The notes: generated by a model not told the origin, from the sequence alone. Positions 20,506 to 32,099 are shown, numbered from the stretch's first letter. The stretch is DNA of 64,000 nt from Loripinus fragilis (GCA_964019695.1 OZ026515.1:128648375-128712374), one strand, 5' to 3'. Translations and numbers: made by a program.

Positions 20506-21840
20506 TTAAACATTTTCAGCATGGTGTGGTGCAAGAGCATTGCCGTACTGAATTCGAACCTTTGTAGCTTTTCTAGGCTCTTTCGGTGAAGGCGTCGTCG
20601 AACATGCAAAGCTGTCTGTACATGTGGTGCGACTGGCTTGTGACGACCGTCTTCTTTTGTTACTAAAGCGGAAATATCCTTTTAATCTGTCTTTGGTAGA
20701 AGAAGGCATCCGCCATGAGGCAAACAATAGTGGATTGACGCAAGTTGACAGAAAACCAAACCAGGCAAATGTTATAAATGTCACATCAATATGGGATTGA
20801 TTGTCATCAGTCTCGTGCACAAAATAATGCACGAGCAAGAGAATATTCATAGGGCACCAACACATAGCAAATAGTGTCACCATGGCGATAAGGTAGTTTT
20901 GTGTGCGCTTTTCCTTCGCAAGATCTATATCGTCGTCGCTATCTTGAGTAGTTCGTTCAGTATAATCACGTGACGTGGACGTATTCGCCTCAGATCGGTG
21001 CTCCTCGTCTCCGGCCCAAGTTACTTTCGAAGAAAACTCTTCATTCTGGGAGGCACGTGATGAAGTCCCACCATTCGTTACACTGTAGTGCACTACGACA
21101 GCAGAATTTTCTCGTGCTTTTATTTCCGCAGACACTTTCACATATAAAAAGGCAATAATTGCGAGAGGCAGCGCATACAATGTTACAAACACGGCTCGAA
21201 GATATTCCTCTATTTGTCTTTCCTGATTAAGGTAGCAAATCCCAACTCCCTCAAAACGCTCTCCAAGGAACGCACCTAGGTCAATATATTTGATGTAAAC
21301 CGCATGGGGAAGAACAACGCACACAGCGCATACCCAGACGCCAATGGTACAAAGACCAGCTGGTACCCGTGTCTTGAATGGATTCACTATCAACCGGTAC
21401 CTGTCGATGGCAATCATTAAAAACGTAAGCATCGATGCGTGGATAGGAAATATTTGCATCATGGGCAGAAAGAAACACATGAAACTTCCAAAGATCCAGT
21501 TTTGAATAAGCATATTGGCCAATGATATGGGTAGCACAAATACACATTTTATAATATCAGCGAATGCAAGATTGCCTAGAAAGAAAAATGTCTGGTCGTG
21601 GTAAAGGCGTCTTTTACCCATTGCGATGATCATCGCAGCGTTTCCAAGAAACCCAATGAGTCCCACTATAGCGTGTAGGAACATGAATAACGGGTAGACA
21701 TAACGCAACGATCGCTTGATATGTGGCTGGGTAAAATCAAATGACTGTACGGTCGTGTTGTTACGCGCCATAGTTTCCAAAGTGTCCATATAATGTAGCA
21801 CCATTGTAAAATAGTTTAATTCCGAGTCCTCGTCAGCCAT
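20506..21840 (-). CDS. Class A (rhodopsin-like) G-protein-coupled receptor, probably peptide-type
   Basis: A 444-residue, single-exon receptor that would sit in the plasma membrane and signal through heterotrimeric G proteins. Visible hallmarks: GN at 66-67 in TM1, LAFAD with D95 in TM2, W115 before the TM3 cysteine C122, DRY at 146-148, the loop-2 cysteine C202, CWCP at 327-330 in TM6, and NPLLF (369-373) in TM7, where the usual final Tyr is Phe. TM segments are near 49-74, 84-110, 118-145, 162-184, 214-240, 315-340 and 352-376. The N terminus has NNTT glycosylation sequons (27-30). The third inner loop (about 241-314) is long, acidic and Ser/Thr-rich, and the tail has an RRR and Ser/Thr cluster. 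An in-frame TAA 9 nt before the ATG supports this start, though a 5' UTR exon is possible. Overall form resembles invertebrate neuropeptide receptors; the ligand cannot be named. It is the only intact gene seen. Confidence 0.93.
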   Translation of the reverse strand: MADEDSELNYFTMVLHYMDTLETMARNNTTVQSFDFTQPHIKRSLRYVYPLFMFLHAIVGLIGFLGNAAMIIAMGKRRLYHDQTFFFLGNLAFADIIKCVFVLPISLANMLIQNWIFGSFMCFFLPMMQIFPIHASMLTFLMIAIDRYRLIVNPFKTRVPAGLCTIGVWVCAVCVVLPHAVYIKYIDLGAFLGERFEGVGICYLNQERQIEEYLRAVFVTLYALPLAIIAFLYVKVSAEIKARENSAVVVHYSVTNGGTSSRASQNEEFSSKVTWAGDEEHRSEANTSTSRDYTERTTQDSDDDIDLAKEKRTQNYLIAMVTLFAMCWCPMNILLLVHYFVHETDDNQSHIDVTFITFAWFGFLSTCVNPLLFASWRMPSSTKDRLKGYFRFSNKRRRSSQASRTTCTDSFACSTTPSPKEPRKATKVRIQYGNALAPHHAENV

Positions 21841-23177
21841 AATTGATTGTTATCCTTAGTAATACTGACTATTTCTATGTAAATGTACTACACTCCTTCC
21901 AAATATTTTAAACTGATATGCTGTAAGCTCGTTCTTTCAACCAGAGTGGAACACTCTAGATGTCGATTAGGTGGCTTCTTAGAAGCCAGCTTATTTGGAT
22001 CTACAATGTTTTCAAAAAGGATAAATCCAGACACAAAATATGAAGGGTTATTGTGAATCCTTTAAACGTATATCCTATACAACTGTGTTTAACGAAGAGG
22101 TAGTATCGTGTCTACAAACACAATGCATCTTCTCGACCAGTAGACTTGCATTGATTGTTTGACATATTAATGGTGTCCATTTCCTCCAATCTGATATTCG
22201 CTAACACCAGAAGTGACAACTATCATAAGCAAAGGAAGTCATCTTAACACCGGACACGAATGCGACTACTTAAGCTGAAGTATAGAATAAGCTAATGTGT
22301 CTCCTTTTCCAACTATTCAATTAATTCCGAAAGACCATGCTTGACCTAACTAGCATACGATGTGAAGTGTTTTCGATATTGCGAGCGCCATTTAATCATG
22401 TGGTATTCTTCCATACATCGGACAGATAAAAATTCAATTAGTACTTTGGAATCCTGTACCAACAAACAATTGACCTGCTACTTACTATCGTCATTTAAGT
22501 AATCAGCCTGTATTTACACAATAACGAATGTCACGTCGTCACTGAAATACAAATGTATTAATTGAATATGGCTTAGCTGGACATAGGCCTAGTTTATCAA
22601 AAGGTTGTTGCAAAACACCACAAATATGTCAACTAAAACACATTGCATGGTATAATCCAAAACACTCTCCATGAGCTTATATATTGTTTGTAATATTGGA
22701 TTCACTTCGCTATTCCTCAAGATCAAAACGCGCGGCATGAGTTCACATTCTTACAATAATCCATAAGCAGTTGCCTTATTGCAATATGTTCTGTGAATAT
22801 TAAAGTCAACAATGCTGCTGTTTCTATATTTTTCTCGCAGTGTGCTTTGAAACTGATTGTTATTGTTAACGTGTTTTGTCAATGATGTGTTATATTGATT
22901 GTTTCATTAGAATCTCCAGTCACGTAAATCTAATCCATTGATGGAATTAATATCTCCCTAAACGAAATTCCAATAACAAGAACAGCGGTAAGCTAATATT
23001 AATAAATGCGATGTGTCATTACTGCAATGTTTGCCCACGTACATTGTCGCAGAACAGCGGGAATCAAGCTGGTGGTCAATAGCTGTAGTTCTTGTCCGTA
23101 TCTATCTGCAGCTACCTGAAAATAAATAGGGAAAATGAAAGAGCATGATCATGTATACCCCATACGAACAACAAACG
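21841..23177. other. Upstream flank of the receptor gene, no gene seen
   Basis: AT-rich, with no recognised coding region, repeat or clear core promoter. This is where the receptor's promoter and any 5' UTR exons would be expected. Confidence 0.4.
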
Positions 23178-23322
23178 CATGTACCAGCCTGTGCGTCCGC
23201 GCAGTCTGATCAGAGTCTTTGCTAGTCGCTTTAATATTTTATGACTCATAGGCTACTGACCGACATCCTTTGGAGTTTTTAAGCTTAAAAGGAGGCTGCA
23301 CAGGCTCGTCTGACTCTACACA
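23178..23322 (+). repeat. Dispersed repeat family C, copy 2
   Basis: GCGCAGTCTGATCAGAGTC, GTCGCTTTAATATTTTATGA, then AAAAGGAGGCTGCACAGG and GCTCGTCTGACTCTACAC. Closest to the reversed copy at 49415-49570. Confidence 0.7.
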
Positions 23323-23812
23323 TGACAAATTGCCACATTGTTGGAAAACTCATATCGCGGCTCATATATATTAAACATTTACAGTATCAATGGACCAGAA
23401 TCTAACAGTAAGCTAAAAACATGCACAAGTCATTTCCTTCATATATATTGTATACTAGTTATGAGTATGTGGTAGTTACATCTCTAGTTTTAATAGTCAA
23501 GTTAGCAAATTGACGTTACTTGTAAGCCGAGAAGTAACGTTTTCGCAATACAGGATTGAGATAAAATATAGTGTCAAATATGCAACCGATACAGCAAAGC
23601 AATTCTAAGTATTCGCTTATAGTGGTCCCCATTGACTTGTTGTCATTAATGAGCACGTATTAAGCAATATAATAAATGCGCGAAGAAACAGGCTTTTGTT
23701 GGCTTATCAATATAAGCTAGTCATGCGGTTTTGGTGTTAATCGCTTATGCGAACAGCTAAGGCTCACACGAGCCTGTGCAAAGAAACAGACTTGTCAGAG
23801 CATTCATGCCTC

Positions 23813-23865
23813 AATTTATCTCTCTCTCTCGCTAGCTTTCTCTCTCTCGCTATCTCTCTCACTCC

Positions 23866-23914
<49 letters not shown>

Positions 23915-23924
23915 GCACACACAC

Positions 23925-23975
<51 letters not shown>
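23813..23975. repeat. Compound microsatellite (TC)n-(CA)16-(CG)8-(CA)n-(GA)25
   Basis: TC-rich tracts (to about 23860), then CA from 23869, GC from about 23901, AC again to 23924 and GA from 23926 to 23975. The CA/CG/CA part is about 56 bp of strict purine-pyrimidine alternation and the GA part is a pure polypurine run. Confidence 0.95.
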
Positions 23976-23978
<3 letters not shown>

Positions 23979-24167
23979 TTGAGGACTTAGATAAAGGTCC
24001 AGGCGAAAATTCAGAAACTAGATAGCTATACATAAGCGTGTTTAGAAAATGAATTTACACAAATGCGTCGAGAACAAAATGCTACAGCTTCTGTGGTGGC
24101 TATAGGCTAAAATGTTTCTCAAACAACTGGCTACCAGAGAACAGCATGAGATTAAGATATAGAGGAT

Positions 24168-24500
24168 CTTACATGAGTGCTCATGTTTTATTGAATTTAT
24201 TAAACGAGTTGGGGAAAAGAGATAAAATGCGAGGCTTGCCGAGCATTTTATCTCTTTTTCGCAACGAGTTTAATAAATTCAATAATACAAGAACACGAAT
24301 GTTTGATTCTATTTATCATATGACAAATACTTTGAATATCATTTCTGGCGTAAAAACGTTATAAATTTGTCATTATGTGCGCAACGTTTTTATGGACGTC
24401 ATAACGTTTCCCGAAATTCGATAAACCACTAGTGGTTTACAGATTTTATTGCATGGCGTTATTTCACTCCCAGACGCGACGTCATATGATAAAGGCATGT
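24168..24500 (+). mobile_element. Fold-back element H1, copy 1
   Basis: Starts GAGGATCTTACATGAGTG. The long hairpin has arms TTGAATTTATTAAACGAG and AAAAGAGATAAAATGC, mirrored after the tip CGAGGCTTGCCGAG (24230-24243). A tail of about 190 bp contains AACCACTAGTGGTTT and ends AGACGCGACGTCATATGAT. Copies: 35573-35903 (minus), 40990-41335 (minus) and 50330-50665 (plus). It encodes no protein. The ends are not inverted repeats of each other, unlike a usual MITE. Confidence 0.8.
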
Positions 24501-25099
24501 CTCATCATGATTATATTATCCAATTTCATAAAACATGTTCAAAATATTCCTTGATTGCTATACATGCTCCCCGTTTGCACAAGATATGTTCTGAGAACAT
24601 TCAAATCATATAAACATGCGTATTTGAAAATAAGTTTTCTTATTCTGTGGGTACACCTCAATCAGACAGTTCTTTTGAGAACCAAAAACACAAATTTAAA
24701 AAGATGAATAAGATAATGCATTTACGCGAACTACTATTGCGTATCTTGCCTTTTATTAGATAAGAAGAAAGATCTGAGACTGACTAGTCTTGAAAAATAA
24801 ATTGACAGCATTGACCGCACACTTGATAACAAAGTAAGTGAGGGTATGACGCAGATGAAGAAAAAAATGTTATGGATAAAAACAATTGAAAAGTAGAAAC
24901 GAGGACAGAAGTAAGAGGCATTGGTAATCAGAAGGCAGGGACAGTAAGCTTGGTGGTTTTTAATCTACAAGAGGCAGAAAGTGCTAGCAGTTAAGTTAGA
25001 AAAAAAAGAATGTATTAATCAGCTTATTGACATATGCTCAGAAATAGGGGTTGGAGCAGAGGATATGAAATCTGTATTCAGACTTGGTATGCATTGTTT

Positions 25100-25310
25100 T
25101 ATGTTTTGCAATTATCTTTACGAGGAAAAGAGAGCTGGTTGCTTTGTTTTATTTTCTTTTGGATGTCTTGTTGCTGTAAAAGTCCTGTATCTCTTCCTCA
25201 TGGTGCCGTGGGTTGGCCTGCAGCTTGTGATTATGGGATTTCCTGATCATACTCACATTTTGGCAACAAAAACCCTTACAAAAATTTAGGTTTTTGAAGA
25301 TAATTGCATG
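25100..25310 (+). repeat. Family A repeat inserted in the LINE, plus orientation
   Basis: GAGAGCTGGTTGCTTTGTTT to TTTCCTGATCATACTCACAT matches the short form at 2080-2240. It interrupts the LINE's upstream region between FRLG and the following LRQTFLDNARNIGAKA-like sequence. Confidence 0.7.
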
Positions 25311-27117
25311 TAACAGGCAGTTAAGACAAACTTTTTTAGATAACGCCAGGAATATAGGTGCTAAAGCATCCAGATCGTTTGGGCGAGTGGTTATAATAGG
25401 ACGTAAATCTTACCTTTAGAGATCCTTATGTGAATAATGATGTGTGCGTGATAGTGTGATTTTAGATACAATATAGTGTTAACCCAAAAATCAATAAGGG
25501 CATGTCAATGGAATCAGTGAAGAAGTTGAAGAACCAACTCACAGCCATAAATTTAAAATTAAGCATGGTAACACACCAAATGGACCATAATTTATCTGTT
25601 CTAGAGACATTAGTTTGTCTTATCAAATACAGAGTAGCCAAAGAGACTCAGAAACGTTCACAACAATTTCTAGTACTGCAAATATATCTATTGTGCAACA
25701 TGCACGGTCCAAAAATGAATCATCAATAGTCTATACAAATGCAGACTCGTTATTGAATAAACAAATGCATTTAAACTACTAAAAGCAGCAAACAAACACG
25801 ACAGTGTAGTGATAACTAAGTCACTCCTAAAGATCAGAGTCAATTCGATTGTCAATGAAAGTGCGTTTCATATCAAAGGTTACAGAATGTCCAATACAAC
25901 ATTTAATCTTGAGGAAGGTCGAGGTATAATTATATATGTAAAGAAATATATAATTGATACAGCTTTGCAACTGCTATTAAAATAGTTAACATATTGAAGG
26001 TACTGGAATAACGTTACAACTAAAAAAACAGTGTCTGGCTTTTTCCTGGTAGCAGTAAACCGCACCCCAAACTGCCATGCGGATTTCTTGTCTAGTTGGA
26101 ACAGATATTAAACTACGACAAAAAAGGGCCTATTAAAGCAAGTCAAATAGTTATAATGTGATCACATTAAGTACCTACCACCCCTTGGAAAAGGCAAACC
26201 CTTGATAATACATTCAGCTTAATATTGTATACAAACAGATTCTAATCGCAAACCGAAAAACCAAACTTCTTCATGAATGATTATGAAAACATAAGATCTA
26301 ATCTTAAGGATACTAAAGGGAAGAAATAATGACAGGTGGATTTAATTTACATGAATCATGGAAAAGCTTTACAGATCTAATTAACAATGAAGTAAAGAAA
26401 AATATAGCGGTGCGTAAAGCTTTCATTAAACATTATATCCCATTATAAGCCTTAGATCATTTTAAAAAAAAAGACAATGGAAGAAATATAAGTATTGAAG
26501 CCACAAAGAAGTTAAACGAAAAGGCTAAAATGAAGCAAGTAAGGAGATATAAGCAGCAATAATGGGTTGTGAAAACCTACTATCTGCACAAAAATTCAAA
26601 TGCATTTTGGAATTATTTCCAGGTAAAATCTATAGTTAGAGGATCCTTGGGACATCTGGTTGATGCTAATGGAAAAAATGTGTCAGAATGCATCAAGAAA
26701 GCAACGGTATTAAATGAATTCGTTACAAGTGTCTTTGCTAGAAATAACACACAAAAACACCAAAAATGCCAGCAATTAATAGCAGGTGTTATATATACAA
26801 TATATAACTTTGAAATTACACTAAAATGGTAGGAAAATACATAAAACATCCAAGAGCCAGAAGCCAGGCAATGATCATACAAGACTACTCATAGAAACCC
26901 TCGATGAATTAAAGAATCCACTGAAAGAACTAATTTAGACATCATAACAAGAGGGGTCAATTTCGAACGATTGGAAACTTGCAATGGTAGTAGCATTACA
27001 CAAAAGGACCTAAAATATTCGCCAGAAAACTACAGGCCAATCAGTTTGACATATGTGGTATCAAACCTAATGGCAAAAGCTGGTTCAGGATAAATTGAAG
27101 TAAATTACTTAGTTACT

Positions 27118-27655
27118 TAACATCCAAAAAATAAATGAGCATGATAAAACCATATTACAAACATAATCTGCAGACCGACCCACGGTATTGCACGAAAGAG
27201 CCACAGAACACTATCAGTAACAGGAAGAGGAAGGATCACGGAACAAGACATCAGGAAGACAAATAAATTGAAGCAATTAGCTTCCTCTTCCTCAACAAGA
27301 TGATTACAAACTAGAAAGGACACTAAGTACTGCTTAAGAAGGACTTAACACTGATCCCCAAAAACAATGGTTGCAACAATTAACAATGGATCAACAACAA
27401 CAGAACCACCGCCTTAGAACAGACAGCAGCCTAGCAAGACACTGGGGGCTTAAATGTATTTCACTGGAGTCAAATCTTTGCCCTAGAATCAGTTGCTGTT
27501 AAATCACAACAAGTGTTTAGCTCGCATGAAGGTTACCTAACTTATGCAATACATCATCACAGAGAAACAATCAAATCAAATAAACACACTACGCATAATT
27601 AAACAAAGCAAAAGTCCATGACTCACAGATAGTCAGTCTGAACTTAACAAAACCA
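27118..27655 (-). repeat. Family A repeat inserted in the LINE, minus orientation
   Basis: Complement of the core (AATAAATGAGCATGATAAAA, GAAAGAGCCACAGAACAC), then ACTGGGGGCTTAAATGTATT and AGGTTGAGC at the right edge. The LINE reading breaks after NLMAKAG and resumes with EHGFRKG right after it, so the insertion came after the LINE. Confidence 0.75.
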
Positions 27656-29004
27656 AAGGTTGAGCATGGATTTAGAAAGGGTTACTCATGTGTATAGTGT
27701 GACCAGCTTAGAGAGACTGGGCGTGTCAGACAGAGCGCTGTCATACACTGTCAAATAAGACTAGTCTACAGTAAATCGGGTGTAATAGCCTATGTACGCT
27801 TTACTCGTGCAGTCAACCTAAGCAAAGACGACAAGGGTGACCAACTTTATACGTTAACATGCCTGGTGAGCGTTTATCTTTAGTATGCTGCTCGGTACCT
27901 GCTGCATTTCATTTTTTCGGGATAGATATGTTGTGAAAATTTTGGGGGAGGGTAGGTTTGCACTTTCTTCAAATTCTGTCTGTATGGCAAAACTGGTTTA
28001 AATTTTAAGCCGATACAGTAATAATAAATCATCAGCAAGAATTCAGCGGGACAAGGGTTAAGTATTTGGATCATGACAAAAGAGCATACAAACATGAGAT
28101 TTGGTCTTATCGCATATCGGCAAAAGCCTCTAATAATCGCTCATTCTGGCGTGTCCAGAGGGACTAGATGACTAAAGGGTGTTTGGAGTCTTCTTCAACT
28201 TGCATACTTTGTTTATGCGAGAAGGGAAAGCTCTGGCGAGGTGATGCATACATGGTCTCGTCGGAGCCTTCGCCACACGCTGATGAAATAAGAACCATCA
28301 ATTCGTGTACTGCCCCCTTTAAGTGTGATTAAAAATTTATTTCGGCGGACCATTATTTTCATTTTTTATTCATTATGATAATTTGAATAGTTTTAATTTC
28401 GATCATTGTAAGAGGGTATATATCTAGACTAGTCAGTCTGCTTGTTATCCAAATAATTCGAAATGCCTTTTTCTCACAATGAGGCTCAAAACTACCACAG
28501 GTATATACAGGTATACAAGTGTAAAGCGTTTCACAGATGAATAAATTCTTTATCTGTCTTACCAAATTTTATATGGAAATGTCCGCGGGTGTGTCTTTGC
28601 TAAGAACCGCCCAGTCTCTCTTAACTGGTCGAACTATAACCCAACTGATTGATGTTTGTGAAAAGTGGACAGAAACATTTGTTAACAAAAACAACATTGA
28701 TATAGTGTATTTGGACATGCAGAATGCCTTCGACTCTGTCCCCCTAGAAAATAATATAGCCACATTAAAAAGCTATGGAATTTAAAGGATGTAACTCATT
28801 TAGGTAGAAAAGTTTTAAAGGATAGGAAACAGAGGCTACATGTTGATGGACTATTGTCCAAAATTGTCGGACGTCACAAGTGGCGCTTTCAAGGTCAGCT
28901 TGTTCGGCCACTCCTTTGCTTAATATATACAAATAAACAACCCGGATGTGGTACATAGTTTTGTTAAGTTATTTGCTTTTTGCAGATGACACTAAACTGT
29001 TTAT

Positions 29005-29264
29005 AGACGGGCAAAAGAAACGTTACATGCAACATTTTCGATAAATTACTCTGACGGAAATAAAAAAAAAAATTGGAGACAGCAGTCAAATATTCATGTA
29101 TATTAGCCATCATGCTTGATAAACAAACATCGATAAAGTCAAGTAACCCTGATGCTTTACTCAAGGTTCTGGTCATGGTAAGCTCGTGCAGCTCATGTTT
29201 GTGAACCACATGTGTAGCCTGACAGAATTCAATTGTAGCGTTTCTTTTGCCCGTCAGTATACAT
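29005..29264. mobile_element. Small TIR element at the LINE's broken end
   Basis: GACGGGCAAAAGAAACGTTAC on the left and GTAGCGTTTCTTTTGCCCGTC on the right are inverted repeats with one mismatch, about 260 bp apart. TATA-like bases flank both sides but no clean duplication could be fixed. It follows directly on the LINE's FADD motif. Confidence 0.7.
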
Positions 29265-29424
29265 AAAGTATCCAGCGCGTGCGCTCATTCGGTCACATAC
29301 AATGTATTTACGCAATGCAGTATCTTATGTTGAGGACAATTAGTGTGTGTTAAAATTTGAATTGTGTCGAGACGACGATATTTTTTGCAGCATAACCCAG
29401 CTAGCGCACAGTATCGGGCCACCA

Positions 29425-29475
29425 AAGGTCTGCCAGCGAAACACCATTTAAATGGCATTTCGCTGGTGGGCTGAT
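29425..29475. repeat. M1 palindrome fragment
   Basis: CCAGCGAAACACCATTTAA and its mirror ATGGCATTTCGCTGG are the M1 central palindrome with a few changes. The M1 ends are not visible. Confidence 0.6.
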
Positions 29476-29499
29476 GGTGGCCAGCTTTTAGATGTTCAT

Positions 29500-30009
29500 T
29501 GGGAAGATCCGTGGATATAAAGACGTGTGCTTGCAAAAGGTATTTCCATCTGTCTTCTTATCAAAGAAATGTTGAATATACATGATGAGAACTTTCCCCT
29601 TGTTGGAAAGAGATGTCAATTGGCCATCAATACATAGACTTGAGCTAATGAATCGTAGCACAGAATCGTCTGATATGTATGAGGAAAACCTTACGAAACG
29701 CTGGCTCTCATCTAATGATGCCCATTGATCACTATACCGTTATCCCTCCAAATGGCGTAGCTAGAATGCTGATAAAAGTTTGCACATCGACTGCTTTTAC
29801 AGTGTAGGAGCAGAGATTCTTATCAATTGCATCCCTGTTTTAAATGGGAACTCATAAAGAATATAATGCAGCAAGCCCTTATTGTAGTGTTTGTTCGTGA
29901 TTTTTTAACTTTGTACATTAATAAAATAGAAATACTTCTTTTTGTACTTATTTCGTTTACAAAGATCATGTTTCTACCTGCTAAGGTAATTACAGCAGTA
30001 GTATTGCTT
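29500..30009. other. Non-coding stretch, nothing recognised
   Basis: No supported gene. A frame around 29827-30105 shows no known domain and runs into a MITE fragment. Confidence 0.4.
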
Positions 30010-30064
30010 GTATTTAGCAGACGAGACATTCAGACGACATTTGTTGTGATTGGCACTCTAAGGG
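30010..30064. mobile_element. Right-end fragment of the CCCTTA/TTAA MITE
   Basis: TAGCAGACGAGACATTCAGA, TTGTTGTGATTGGC and AAGGG followed by TTAA (30065-30068) match the right end of 4824-5068. The left half is missing. Confidence 0.65.
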
Positions 30065-30141
30065 TTAACCCTCCGTATATATATGGACTTGTCCATAGAG
30101 TTTGATTCAGTTAAGTTAGGATGGTCAATATAATACATTAA

Positions 30142-30507
30142 AGCTGCATAGTATGTAACTTTTGATCTTTTAATTTTAAAACTAATGTTTCTATTTTTCA
30201 AGAAAACAGTAAAATAACTAAAATTCAAGTATACATTTTACCAGTTTCGTAAATCTTAACAAATTATCAGTATCGAAACAACAGCATTTATGTTAAAATT
30301 AACTGTCTATAATTATTGGAGGGACGCAAATAATTACCGACACGAGAAAAAACACCTGTTTTATATGATAATTCACTTTTCCGTGCAGTTTTCAGCTCTA
30401 GTTAACAGATTTATTGTGAAAACATAACTTAATTCAACTTTTACAAATGATTTAAAAAGTAAATAAAAAATTTCGAAAAATGTTCATAGTTGCAGACTTA
30501 GTCCCTT
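30142..30507. mobile_element. TTAA-flanked MITE (AGCTGCATAG type), copy 1
   Basis: TTAA at 30138-30141 precedes AGCTGCATAGTATGTAAC. The body matches 60257-60623 throughout (TATTTTTCAAGAA, TTATTGGAGGGACGCAAATA, TTCGAAAAATGTTCATAG). The right terminal repeat is eroded but TTAA is present at 30508-30511. Non-coding. Confidence 0.75.
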
Positions 30508-30569
30508 TTAAACGGTCACAGGTTATTATTTCAAGATATTACTGTAATTCTTTCTCTGAGATCGATTTT

Positions 30570-30660
30570 GTTTTTGCAAACAGTGCAGGCCCTGATGAAC
30601 CGCCGTGTTCTTTGGCATTTATCTGGGTATTCACTGTTTGGTAAATTACTCATTAAGGAG
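30570..30660. repeat. Small fold-back repeat D, diverged copy
   Basis: GCAAACAGTGCAGGCCCTGA on the left and TATTCACTGTTTGG on the right are the D arms with substitutions. Confidence 0.5.
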
Positions 30661-31101
30661 TCATCAATTTACGAATTTATATGTAAGCATTATATTGTGT
30701 ATCAAGTTTTTCGGTTATAATTTTTAACAACTTCAAGCCTCTCCCGGTAGTCTGTGATAGATGCCAAATTCTCACCCATGGATGCCAGTTCATTTTATTT
30801 TCCTATAATCCACTCTTAAAGACATGTATTTCTGTCCAATAGAGATCATTGAAGGATTAACTGATAAGGGACAGTTTCAGTATCTTACAAAATTAAAGGG
30901 GTCTCAAGAGGGTACTTATCTGTATACAACACAATTATTTTCACTAAGATAAAGATCAATACTTTATCATGAATTACCTAATCCCTTCATGGGATCACTT
31001 TATTGCCCCTGTAAGGAAGTTATAATTACCTCATTATGACTGTCCTTTTGATCTGCCTAGTATGACCCCTGGAGAGAGTCATAATGAGTGGTACCAGTAT
31101 T

Positions 31102-31134
31102 ATCTATAGTTAGAGGATCCTTGGGACATCTGGT
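31102..31134 (+). repeat. 33-bp exact copy of a LINE segment
   Basis: ATCTATAGTTAGAGGATCCT and the 13 bases after it are identical to 26628-26660 in the LINE pseudogene, whereas the bases on both sides differ. Confidence 0.8.
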
Positions 31135-31159
31135 CTTTAACAATCGACGAACACGGATC

Positions 31160-31235
31160 AAAAGTCGCTAGTAACAGTGTTTTCGATTGCCATTTGTCGC
31201 CAGTCGGGCGACAAATGGCAATTGAAAACTCTGTT
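31160..31235. repeat. Hairpin with GCCATTTGTCGCC arms
   Basis: TTTTCGATTGCCATTTGTCG and its mirror CGACAAATGGCAATTGAAAA surround a short loop (CCAGTCGGG). Confidence 0.75.
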
Positions 31236-31744
31236 CCTAACTATTTTTATCTACGTTCGGCGATAGTATTGACGTTTTCGATTGCCGCCTTTCCGACGTG
31301 TTTTATTGTTATGTGAGAGTTTAGGGAGCTTTTCACCCAACAGGACACAGATAAACTGTCTGATTCCAATTTGCAATCACATAAACACAATCAGTTTGTA
31401 AAATCATGCAACTTGCCCTAGCCTAATGTACTGGAAATGGCAGCCTATCCTTAATTTGTTTCTTTCTTTGATGTAGTCTTAACGTAAAGAACGATTCGGG
31501 AACATTCACAGTATTATTTAACCATTAAGTGAACCCTAGTCGATGTGCTCTTGTAGACCATGCAAGCATTTTGGGCTATTTGATGTTCGATTTACCATAC
31601 AACCTTTATACGCAAATTTTTTTTTAAAATTCCTTATCCTTAGACTAACCCATTTCAGATTTAAGGGCTGTTGGGTTGTAATATCATTGATGTTTATTGT
31701 ACGACTATCTTTTTAAATCAAATAATGCACTACCGGATCAGGGT

Positions 31745-32050
31745 GTGCACCGTTTGCCTGAATCCTTAAGTAAGGAAGAAGGCAAATATCAGGAATCGAC
31801 ACCATACCTGACCCAGGACATCATATTGAAAAGTGATAAAAACACTGGAAAACATCACTCACAAAAGAGCCAAGAGGCCAGCCCTTTCCCAGCAGGTGAC
31901 CACAAGGCAGCAATTTACAGACAAGCACGTATGCCAAAGACAAACATGAAACACAAATGGCAAAAATAATCCACAAAATAAGCACCTCCTTGAAAGGGTC
32001 AGTACGAAAATTACTGGATGGCTTAAACATGTTGACGGTACCAAAAGACC
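31745..32050 (+). repeat. Family B repeat, diverged copy
   Basis: ATATCAGGAATCGACACCAT, CCTGACCCAGGACATC, GCCAGCCCTTTCCCAGCAGG, then AAGGGTCAGTACGAAAATTA and GGCTTAAACATG. About 300 bp and clearly older than the copies at 12161 and 51361. Confidence 0.75.
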
Positions 32051-32099
32051 CAACACTGATGTAAATGCTATAATTACGTGTAGGAATAATGTCATCATT

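Larger units (their letters stand above)
24780..29010 (+). pseudogene. Decayed LINE (CR1/Jockey-type) with two later insertions
   Basis: Fragments in the right order on one strand mark an old non-LTR retrotransposon. The upstream part has ICSEIGV...SVFRLG (about 25040-25090). The endonuclease start is SIVYTNADSLLNK (about 25725). Reverse transcriptase follows: FWNYFQVKS and GHLVDANGKNV (26600-26690), ENYRPISLT (27027), EHGFRKGYSC (27660), TQLIDVCEKW and IVYLDMQNAFDSVP (28650-28745), and the catalytic LFADDTKLF (about 28977). Frames shift and stop many times, so it cannot make an active enzyme. Family A repeats split it at 25100-25310 and 27118-27655, in opposite orientations. The 3' end is lost just after the FADD motif, where a small TIR element begins. 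CR1 versus Jockey is not decided. Confidence 0.85.

Noticed and set aside
20970..21547. Open frames on either strand within the receptor gene
   Set aside because: Shadow frames of the receptor coding sequence without family features.
23747..24025. Frames coding for Thr-His and Arg-Glu runs
   Set aside because: Produced by the CA, CG and GA microsatellite.
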